From Deinandra increscens subsp. villosa (Eukaryota > Streptophyta > Magnoliopsida > Asterales > Asteraceae), in NCBI GenBank assembly GCA_039602395.1, contig JBCNJP010000010.1, positions 32,823,828 through 32,887,827 of the forward strand: a stretch of DNA of 64,000 bases, given 5' to 3'. A program made the position numbers and the translations under genes. Below the pieces are notes generated by a model. That model saw only the letters and a list, made by a program, of their open reading frames with translations. It did no database searches and was not told the origin of the DNA. This document shows, piece by piece, positions 22,421 through 33,100 of the stretch (positions are counted from its first letter, which is position 1; each line of letters opens with the position of its first letter).

Positions 22421-22849
22421 TGTAGAGGCTAGATTATGAGGCTTGTAATATTAAATAAGTTGGGCTGGGCTTAGAGGGTTTAACTAGATTAGTAGGCTAG
22501 TTTTATTATGTTTAGGCTAGTTTACTATTAGATTGGGCATGGGCTTGGGTTTATGATTGGGCTTATTGGGTTTATGAGTAGCCCATGTGCTTGTAAGAGG
22601 TGGTATAAATACCACCTCATGTTTATGATCAAGTAAGCTTTGGAAAACATAGTTTACGACTTCGTCTTGGTGTTGGCGTTTACGATCAGCTTCAAAGCTT
22701 CGAATAGTAGCTGATTCTCATTCAAGGCTTCATCTTTTCACTAGATCTAGTCTATTCTTCTACTATTGTTCTTGAATCGATCTTATACAAGGATTCCGCA
22801 CCTGTATTTGATTAGTATATCGTGTGTTCGTGAGATTTCCGGACCTACA
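22421..22849 (+). repeat. Sirevirus A 5' LTR (429 bp)
   Basis: TG..CA ends. It contains the TATA box inside a perfect inverted repeat (22597-22618) and two TTTACGA motifs (about 22653, 22679). Differences from the 3' LTR: T/C near 22482, G/T near 22577, G/T near 22664. Confidence 0.93.
22597..22618 (+). promoter_or_regulatory. TATA box inside a perfect inverted repeat, LTR of A
   Basis: GAGGTGGTA and its exact reverse complement TACCACCTC flank TAAA, so the 22-bp block is a perfect hairpin whose centre is the TATAAATA box. The identical block is in the 3' LTR at 49448-49469. Confidence 0.8.
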
Positions 22850-22851
22850 AT

Positions 22852-22863
22852 TGGTATCAGAGC
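22852..22863 (+). promoter_or_regulatory. Primer binding site of Sirevirus A (initiator tRNA-Met)
   Basis: TGGTATCAGAGC lies two bases after the LTR end and matches the 3' end of plant initiator tRNA-Met. Confidence 0.92.
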
Positions 22864-23405
22864 TAAGAATCACTGATTCGAGGCTCACACGATATTGATT
22901 CAAGGTGTTTTCTGGGTTTTTGTTCGAGTTTTTGAAGATTCAAAGGGCTTTCTGTGTTTACGATCACTGTTGCTGCTGCTCTTCGTGTTTCCGATCTAGA
23001 TTTCTGGGTTTTTGAGTGTTTACGACTGAGTCACTTGAAGATCTTCATCGTAATCAAGTTTACGATTTCAAGACTGTGTTTTTATCGTGTTTACGATTCG
23101 GCAGTTGGTGTTTACGATTTTTCTTGATCGTAATTGGGGTTTACGACTTGCTTTACCGGAATCTCGAGATCGTAATCGTGTTTACGATCGGGTCTTATCG
23201 GAAACGGTGTTTACGACTTCCGGAGTCGTAATCGGAAATCATAATCAGGTGTTCTCGAGTGTTTTGGTGTTTACGATTTGGAGCTATATCGGAAACAGTG
23301 TTCACGATCATAATTAGCAGTTTACGATCGTAATCGAGTGTTTTTCTATCGTAATCTCATATTTTGGACTTTTGGACATTAGGTTAAGTTTCCCAAGCTA
23401 TTGAA
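22864..23405 (+). repeat. Leader of A with many TTTACGA / TCGTAA motifs
   Basis: About ten GTTTACGA copies (near 22954, 23017, 23058, 23077, 23108, 23139, 23180, 23208, 23268, 23320) alternate with inverted ATCGTAA copies (near 23047, 23126, 23168, 23225, 23326, 23347). Opposite copies could pair in the RNA. No coding sequence is convincing here; short frames at 23016 and 23087 are by-products of the repeats. Confidence 0.8.
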
Positions 23406-24284
23406 ATGGATTTTGAGCCGAGCATGTATCAGAAATTGGACTTCGAGATCGGATCTATAACTCGTCCGCCAAGACTAACTTCAGCGGATAATTTCTTAGA
23501 GTGGAAATACAGATTCGAAAATAATTTGAAGAGTGTGGATCTGAGGTTATGGAGGGCTGTTGTGAATGGACCGTTTACACCTACTCACGCAACAGGACCA
23601 AATGCAGGGAAAGAAAAGAAAGAAGATGAGTATGATGATGATGACTGGGAGAGGTGCAACAAGGCTGAAAGGGCATTTGCGATAATGACTATGGCCCTAA
23701 CTCCAGATATTGCTCAGGGATTCAAACACTGCAAAACAGCAAAGCAACTGTGGAATGCCTTGGTTGTTGCTTATGAAGGGAACCCTGATATTAAGGCTAG
23801 TCGGAAGCAGATGTTGAAGCAGAAGTTTAACTTGTTCAATCATATTCAGGGTGAATCGTTTGAAGCTCAAGTTCAGAGGTATGTGTCACTGATGGCAGAG
23901 ATGTCAAGTTATGGAGTAGAGCCAGATACTGAAGACAAGAATTTGAAGTTGCTGAATAGTCTACCTAAGTCCTGGAACACCAATATATCAATCATCAAAG
24001 ACAACAATAGGCTGAGTGAAGTGACTTTGGATGAATTAATCAACAAGCTGAAATCCAAGATGATAGATGATAAGCAGAGAGAGCTGAACCACATAAGTTC
24101 TCTAAGTTTGGCTGGAAAGTTGAATCAGGCTTTGCTATCGGAAGAAGTTGAGGGTAAGCATGAAGGAAAGTTTACAGGAAGTGGATCAAGCTCAGCTCCT
24201 ATGTCTAGTGCTTTTGTTGCACAGCCCCAAGGCAGTTCAAGCGGAGGAGTCAACTCTGAAGATGTCAATGATCCTAACTTTGCC
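23406..24284 (+). pseudogene. Sirevirus A gag, N-terminal part, cut by gap
   Basis: Capsid protein of copia type. The ATG at 23406 opens MDFEPSMYQKLDFEIGS. A UBN2-like gag core follows (NFLEWKYRFENNLKS near residue 29; WERCNKAERAFAIM near 78; CKTAKQLWNALVVAYEG near 108; LLNSLPKSWNTNISII near 180) and then a Ser/Gly-rich linker. The frame is open up to the N run at 24285; any open frame through the Ns is an artefact. The related C-terminal part of A gag appears at 47377. No stop or frameshift is seen in the visible part. Confidence 0.85.
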
Positions 24285-24784
24285 NNNNNNNNNNNNNNNN
24301 NNNNNNNNNNNNNNNNNNNNNNNNNNNNNNNNNNNNNNNNNNNNNNNNNNNNNNNNNNNNNNNNNNNNNNNNNNNNNNNNNNNNNNNNNNNNNNNNNNNN
24401 NNNNNNNNNNNNNNNNNNNNNNNNNNNNNNNNNNNNNNNNNNNNNNNNNNNNNNNNNNNNNNNNNNNNNNNNNNNNNNNNNNNNNNNNNNNNNNNNNNNN
24501 NNNNNNNNNNNNNNNNNNNNNNNNNNNNNNNNNNNNNNNNNNNNNNNNNNNNNNNNNNNNNNNNNNNNNNNNNNNNNNNNNNNNNNNNNNNNNNNNNNNN
24601 NNNNNNNNNNNNNNNNNNNNNNNNNNNNNNNNNNNNNNNNNNNNNNNNNNNNNNNNNNNNNNNNNNNNNNNNNNNNNNNNNNNNNNNNNNNNNNNNNNNN
24701 NNNNNNNNNNNNNNNNNNNNNNNNNNNNNNNNNNNNNNNNNNNNNNNNNNNNNNNNNNNNNNNNNNNNNNNNNNNNNNNNNNNN
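24285..24784. other. Assembly gap, exactly 500 N
   Basis: The round number suggests a placeholder of unknown true size. It lies between gag of A and the satellite array, and very probably hides the missing 5' LTR and 5' gag of Sirevirus B plus more satellite. Confidence 0.95.
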
Positions 24785-26192
24785 AGTTGGGACTAATGAG
24801 TCCCACTAAGGTGTGTATATAACCAATAAGTTGTGTTTAGGACCAATGATGGCCCAATAAGGTGTGTTTAGTAGGGCAATGAGGGTCGGTTGGGACCAAT
24901 AAGTCCTAGTAAGGTGTGTCTTATATAACCAATAAGTTGTGTTTAGGACCAATGATGGCCCAATAATAGGTGTTTAAGGGCAATGAGGGTCCGTTGGGAC
25001 CAATGAGTCCCAATAAAGTGTGTATATAACCAATAAGTTGTGTTTACGACCAATTATGGCCCAATAAGGTGTGTTTAGTTGGGACCAATGAGTCCCACTA
25101 ATGTGTGCATATAACCAATATGTTGTGTTTAGGAACAATGATGGCACAATAAAGTGGGTTTAGGGATAATGAGGGTTAGTTGGCACCAATGAGTCCTAAT
25201 AAGGTGTTTATATAACCAATAAGTTGTGTTTACGACCAATTATGGCCCAATATGGTGTGTTTAGTTGGGACTAATGAGTCCCACTAAGGTGTGTATATAA
25301 CCAATAAATTATGTTTAGGACCAATGATGGCCCAATAAGGTGTGTTTAGTAGGGCAATGAGGGTCGGTTAGAACCAATAAGTCCTAGTAAGGTGTGTATA
25401 TAACCAATAAGTTGTGTTTAGGACCAATGATGGCCCAATAATGTGTGTTTAGTTGGGACTAATGAGTCCCACTAAGGTGTGTATATAACCAATAAGTTGT
25501 GTTTAGGACCAATGATGGCCCAATAAGGTGTGTTTAGTAGGGCAATGAGGGTCGGTTGGGACCAATAAGTCCTAGTAAGGTGTGTCTTATATAACCAATA
25601 AGTTGTGTTTAGGACCAATGATGGCCCAATAATGTGTGTTTAAGGGCAATGAGGGTCCGTTGGGACCAATGAGTCCCAATAAAGTGTGTATATAACCAAT
25701 AAGTTGTGTTTACGACCAATTATGGCCCAATAAGGTGTGTTTAGTTGGGACCAATGAGTCCCACTAATGTGTGCATATAACCAATACGTTGTGTTTAGGA
25801 CCAATGATGGCACAATAAAGTGGGTTTAGGGACAATGAGGGTTAGTTGGCACCAATGAGTCCTAATAAGGTGTTTATATAACCAATAAGTTGTGTTTACG
25901 ACCAATTATGGCCCAATATGGTGTGTTTAGTTGGGACTAATGAGTCCCACTAAGGTGTGTATATAACCAATAAATTATGTTTAGGACCAATGATGGCCCA
26001 ATAAGGTGTGTTTAGTAGGGCAATGAGGGTCGGTTAGAACCAATAAGTCCTAGTAAGGTGTGTATATAACCAATAAGTTGTGTTTAGGACCAATGATGGC
26101 CCAATAATGTGTGTTTAGTTGGGACTAATGAGTCCCACTAAGGTGTGTATATAACCAATAAGTTGTGTTTAGGACCAATGATGGCCCAATAA
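24785..26192 (+). repeat. Satellite array, forward orientation
   Basis: Repeats of 80-106 bp are built from about 30-bp subunits of the kind AACCAATAAGTTGTGTTTAG / GACCAATGATGGCCCAATAAG / GGGACCAATGAGTCCC, each carrying CCAAT. A higher-order period of about 667 bp is visible (unit with gtgtcttatataacc near 24918 and 25584; ggcaccaatgagtcc near 25182 and 25848). It starts at the N gap and ends exactly at the CACTA-like end at 26193. No coding sequence. Confidence 0.95.
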
Positions 26193-29100
26193 CACTACAA
26201 AAAAAATGCCATTTAGTGGCACACAAAAAATGCCACTGAAAGCAAAGAAAGTGCCACTAAAGGCTCTTTTATGAATCTGCGGCACAAAAGTAAAGTGACA
26301 CTAAAAGTGGTGACACTAAAGCCTTTTAGTGGCACTTCTCCAATGTGCCACACAAACTTTTAGGCTTTTAGTGGCACTTTTTTTTCTGCCACAATAAATA
26401 AAAATACTATTGTGGCAAATATTTTGTGCCACTAAAAGGTTATTATAGTTATCTATCTAAAATATATTTAGTGGCACTTAATTTTTATACCACTAAAAGA
26501 TTATTATAATCCCACTCACACACACACATATATACTAATTTTAATGACACATTGCAACAAAACCACATCACATTATAATATATAAAATAAAATATCGATA
26601 AAGAAATTAAATTGTAAATATAGATCCAAATGTTTACAAAAGTAATATTAACAAAGATGTTTTTATTCACATTTTTACACAAATAGTTTAAACATTCAAA
26701 CGTAGCTATCATTCATCATCATCCATAGAAACATAGCTTCGAAACTTCTCATTGTATCCACCCTGTAATCATCAAACATATAATCAAGCATTAGTACAAA
26801 ATAAAATTCAATACGTATTATATACGCATTGAATACGTATTATATACGCATTGACAAATTAAAATTCAATTCGTGCATACTATTTTGCTTGTTATGTATC
26901 ATTATATTCTTTATATATCATACCTCTTTAAATATGCCATTGTTGCCCATGTCTTACTCTTGATATGCCTACACTTAAATTGTTAAAAACTTGTATGGAA
27001 ATTCTTCAGAGAATTGCTACCTGCAAGTACATTTATAACAACTATCGGTCAATTATAATCACTTGCCATCATAACCTACAAATTATAAATTATATATGGC
27101 TTTCAATGCTGAAAATATGTAACATCAAAAAAGAAAAAAGAAACCATAAACAATGTCTAGTTAAAACAACATAAACCATAAACAAACAACAGGTACCATA
27201 AAAACCTATAGAAAAGAAGAAGCACATTGATAATCCTTTTTCATTAAGATTTCTTGTAACAGGTGTTTCTAAAATCCCTATCTTTTTACAACTTCCAACA
27301 ATAGAGGAAGCTTATCTAATAAAATAGTGAGAGACATTACAGTTTGGATGAGCAATTCTAATGAAACAAATAATTTTACCTTTAAAAGCAATCATAATCA
27401 CCCTGGTCATCTCATTATTGCCTTTTGAAATAAGTAACCTGGAATAAGCAAATTCAAATTTTGTAAATAATCAGCAAGCAATCTCACACGAAATACCCCG
27501 TAAGATAGTCACTTAAGAACAAGCATTTAAAGAATAATAGAACTCTAATCCTCAACAGACAAAGACAAAATGGAAGGTACATAGGTAACCCATTGAAGCT
27601 CGTATAAGAAAACGATCTACATTAACTAGAATTTTCCTTTCGCGCATTTCCGCGAAGTGGAGTAGATGTTCGGCTTGGTTATTTCTTATTTGAAAGGTGC
27701 GGGTGCAATCTTTTTATTTTTGGCTGTTAACATGCATTCAAAGTTTTCCATACCAAAATTGCAATAGTATTCCAGCAGTCGTTAGCTTACCATTTGTAGT
27801 TTAAAATAGTTTTCTGGTATTCTTTACAAAAGACATCATTGTATGGATGTTGCCTAGTGGCTATAAATACATACCAACTTTATGTGTCGTGCTTATTGCA
27901 TATATTATTTGTTTTCATGAAAGTGGGTTACAAAACCTGTTGAAAAAATCACCCCTGCTTCAAAAATAAAGAAAATTTACCAACTTTCACATTATTATCC
28001 AATTAAAATAATAAATAATAGAATGAAATACTTTAACTGATGAAAATTAAAAATCATTCAAAATTTCCAACTAAAAAAATTTAAAAATCATTTTAACATA
28101 ACTGTAACAGTGGCTCACAAGGATGTTAATAATCAATCTTGCTCATGAATTAAATTATATTTGATATGCTCATTTGTTTGTTATTATTATGCTTCTTGAA
28201 GCTCATTTGTTTTCACAAAACTGAACATGTGTTGTCATATTTAATAAAATTAGAACTGGATACAATGCCATTTAAGGATTTGATGACATGTTTCTTTTGT
28301 TAACCGAGAATTAGATGCTTGGGTTAATGACTTCATGAGCAAGATTTAATAAAACTAGAACTAGAACTGTACACACACATGCCTATGTATATGTGTGTGT
28401 ACAAATTATATTTGGTGTGTTTTTAACAACCAAAAACTTTCTTTGTGATAAGATCAAAATTAGTTTTTTTAAATGTGGTTTTTAAATGGTTTAAGTGAGC
28501 AATGCTGTTCAATTACTCAGAAGAATAATATGCAATCTACCAATGAAGAAAAATGTTAGATCTAACTATGTTGCAGCTTATTGAAGATATTTGAGCTACA
28601 TAGAGATAAAATTGTATAAAACAAAAAAAAAATCCCAAATGCAAACTAAAAAAGTAGCAATAACAGATTGTTTGTGTGTATATGTTAGACCCATAGCAGA
28701 ACTCCACAAAACTGTTAATTCAACCTAATAATCAACTATGTTAAACAGATTGTTTACAAACTTTTTACTTCAAAAACATACCCACAATTTACATTACATT
28801 ACATTATCATTCATCCATTCAAATCATAACACTTTCTTAGCCCAAAGGCTAATATCACATAGCTTCATATCATACAATCATAAAAATCATGTGTATGACT
28901 TCCTATGAGTCAATTTCTACAAGTTTTGGCAATTGAAGGTTTGTTTATAACATAACCTTATACATAGCATCATTTAACATCAATTTACCAATTCAATGTT
29001 CATTTAAACATTTTATCAAACACCTTGAGTGCATAACACAAATTAACAAGATTTTAACCTAGTGAAGTTAGGTTTTAGTCCCATACTCATTTAACATGAT

Positions 29101-30147
29101 TTTAAACAATTGCTTATCATCATAAATCATCAATTAGACAATAATAAACCAATAAACACACAACTTTAGTGGACTCTTCATCAGGTCTCTAAAATCCCAA
29201 CCTAAAACCACAAAAATCGCCATGTAGGTTCCAACTTCACCAATCTTGGTATTTAATTCATAAATTCACGTACTTACATACACTAGCATCACATTAACAT
29301 GTATTAACACACTAAATATAAATTCAAAGCCTTAATCTTCCCAATTAGTGCATCAAATTCGTACCCTAACATGCATAAAGGTAACAATTACTTACTTGAC
29401 GAGTTCCAACAATTAGATGATGCTCAAACCTCCTAGAATCCGATTTTTATGCATCAAAATCGCAACGATTGCCCTCTGATTACAGAAATGTCGAATTAGG
29501 GCTTGGGAGGGGGTGTAAGTCGAACTTCAGATACGTGAGTCGTTCCCCCATCCAAACCAGTCTTTTGTATAAGTTCATTTAGGTGTAATTACATTATTAG
29601 CACTTCAAGTTTGAGATTTAAATCATTCCAAGCCCAAATTTTATATTTTTAATTTAACCTAGAACTTCTCACAAGTATAAATTCTACACATAAGGTTAAA
29701 TATACTTGTCTCTATAACACATTTAACATCAAAATAAGGAATAATTATATAAAAATCGGGATGTTAAACTCGCTGTAATTGTTTTTTTTTTTAAACCAAG
29801 ATCGAAGGTCTTCAAAACTTATCAAATCGGTTCCTTGTTTTTGCTGCAAGTATTTATTCAATCGATTGAAGGACTTTATTTTTCCAATGTATTATATTTT
29901 ACAATTGCATATTTGAGTTAAGGTTCATCGTTTTTCAACGTTTGGGATATTTTCCCCAAGTTTTTAGAAATTATATTTAGTGGCATATACTAAAAGCCAC
30001 AAAAGGATGTGGTATGTATTGTGGCACATTTAAAATGCCACTAAAACCCTATATTAGTGGCACAATACATAAATGCCACTAAGACCTTATATTAGTGGCA
30101 CAAAAACTAAATGCCACTAAAATTATGTGCCACTAAATGACATTTTT
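26193..30147. mobile_element. CACTA-like non-autonomous DNA transposon
   Basis: The left end CACTACAAAAAAAATG is typical of En/Spm (CACTA) elements. Within the first 270 bases and the last 180 bases are many copies of TTTAGTGGCA / TGCCACTAAA in both orientations, the sub-terminal repeats such elements use to bind their transposase. On the right, TGTGCCACTAAATGACATTTT mirrors the left end, but the final GTAGTG-like bases are gone. About 3.5 kb inside is AT-rich with no convincing gene and no transposase. The 3-bp taa before the left end could be the target copy, with no partner at the right. Confidence 0.75.
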
Positions 30148-33100
30148 ATATACACACATTATTGGGACTCATTTGTCCCAACTAACCCTCATTGCCCCTA
30201 AACACACCTTATTGGGCCATCATTTGTCCTAAACAAAACATATTGGTTATATACACACCTTAGTGGGACTCATTGGTCCCAACTAAACACAACTTAGTGG
30301 GCCATAATTGGTCATAAACACAACTTATTGGTTATATACACACCTTATTAAGACTCATTGGTGCCAACTGTCCCTCATTGTCCCTAAACACACTTTATTG
30401 TGCCATCATTGGTCCTAATCACAACGTATTGGTTATATACACACATTAGTGGGACTCATTGGTTACAACTAAACACACCTTATTGGGCCATAATTGGTCG
30501 TAAACAAAACTTATTGGTTATATACACACTCTATTGGGACTCATTGGTCCCAACTGACCCTCATAGCCCTTAAACACACATTATTGGGCCATCATTGGTC
30601 CTAAACACAACTTATTGGTTATATACACACCTTACTAGGACTTATTGGTCCCAACCGACCCTCATTGCCCTACTAAACACACCTTATTGGGCCATCATTG
30701 GTCATAAACACAACTTATTGGTTATATACACACCTTAGTGGGACTCATTAGTTCCAACTAAACACACCTTATTAGGCCATGATTGGTCGTAAACACAACT
30801 TATTGGTTATATACACACATTATTGGGACTCATTGGTCCCAACTAACCCTCATTGCCCCTAAACACACCTTATTGGGCCATCATTTGTCCTAAACAAAAC
30901 ATATTGGTTATATACAAACCTTAGTGGGACTAATTGCTCCCAACTAAACACAACTTATTGGGCCAGAATTGGTCATAAACACAACTTATTGGTTTTATAC
31001 ACACCTTATTAGGACTCATTAGTCCCAACTGACCCTCATTGTCCCTAAACACACTTTTTTGTGCCATCATTGGTCCTAAACACAACTTATTGGTTATATA
31101 CACACCTTACTAGGACTTATTGGTCCTAATCGACCCTCATTGCCCTAATAAACACACCTTATTGGGCCATCATTGGTCCTAAACATAACTTATTGGTTAT
31201 ATACACACCTTAGTGGGACACATTAGTTCCAACTAAACACACCATATTGGACCATAATTGGTCGTAAACACAACTTATTGGTTATGTACACACCTTATTA
31301 GGACTCATTGGTGCCAACTGACCCTCATTGTCCCTAAACACACTTTATTGTGCCATCATTGGTCCTAAACACAACGTATTGGTTATATACACACATTATT
31401 GGGACTCATTGGTCCCAACTAACCCTCATTGCCCCTAAACACACCTTATTGGGCCATCATTTGTCCTAAACAAAACATATTGGTTATATACACACCTTAG
31501 TGGGCCATAATTGGTCATAAACACAACTTATTGGTTATATACACACCTTATTAGGCCACTCATTGGTGCTAAACACAACTATTGTTATATACACACTTAG
31601 TGGACTCATTAGTCCCAACTAAACACACCTTATTGGGCCATCATTGGTCCTAAACACAACTTATTGGTTATATACACACATTATTGGGACTCATTTGTCC
31701 CAACTAACCCTCATTGCCCCTAAACACACCTTATTGGGCCATCATTTGTCCTAAACAAAACATATTGGTTATATACACACCTTAGTGGGACTCATTGGTC
31801 CCAACTAAACACAACTTATTGGGCCATAATTGGTCATAAACACAACTTATTGGTTATATACACACCTTATTAGGACTCATTGGTGCCAACTGACCCTCAT
31901 TGTCCCTAAACACACTTTATTGTGCCATCATTGGTCCTAAACACAACGTATTGGTTATATACACACATTAGTGGGACTCATTGGTCACAACTAAACACAC
32001 CTTATTGGGCCATAATTGGTCGTAAACAAAACTTATTGGTTATATACACACTCTATTGGGACTCATTGGTCCCAACTGACCCTCATAGCCCTTAAACACA
32101 CATTATTGGGCCATCATTGGTCCTAAACACAACTTATTGGTTATATACACACCTTACTAGGACTTATTGGTCCCAACCGACCCTCATTGCCCTACTAAAC
32201 ACACCTTATTGGGCCATCATTGGTCATAAACACAACTTATTGGTTATATACACACCTTAGTGGGACTCATTAGTTCCAACTAAACACACCTTATTAGGCC
32301 ATGATTGGTCGTAAACACAACTTATTGGTTATATACACACATTATTGGGACTCATTGGTCCCAACTAACCCTCATTGCCCCTAAACACACCTTATTGGGC
32401 CATCATTTGTCCTAAACAAAACATATTGGTTATATACAAACCTTAGTGGGACTAATTGCTCCCAACTAAACACAACTTATTGGGCCAGAATTGGTCATAA
32501 ACACAACTTATTGGTTTTATACACACCTTATTAGGACTCATTGGTCCCAACTGACCCTCATTGTCCCTAAACACACTTTTTTGTGCCATCATTGGTCCTA
32601 AACACAACTTATTGGTTATATACACACCTTACTAGGACTTATTGGTCCTAATCGACCCTCATTGCCCTAATAAACACACCTTATTGGGCCATCATTGGTC
32701 CTAAACATAACTTATTGGTTATATACACACCTTAGTGGGACACATTAGTTCCAACTAAACACACCATATTGGACCATAATTGGTCGTAAACACAACTTAT
32801 TGGTTATGTACACACCTTATTAGGACTCATTGGTGCCAACTGACCCTCATTGTCCCTAAACACACTTTATTGTGCCATCATTGGTCCTAAACACAACGTA
32901 TTGGTTATATACACACATTATTGGGACTCATTGGTCCCAACTAACCCTCATTGCCCCTAAACACACCTTATTGGGCCATCATTTGTCCTAAACAAAACAT
33001 ATTGGTTATATACACACCTTAGTGGGCCATAATTGGTCATAAACACAACTTATTGGTTATATACACACCTTATTAGGACTCATTGGTGCCAACTGTCCCT

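Noticed and set aside
24148..24822. Frames running through the N gap
   Set aside because: Unknown bases cannot be read; the open frames are artefacts.
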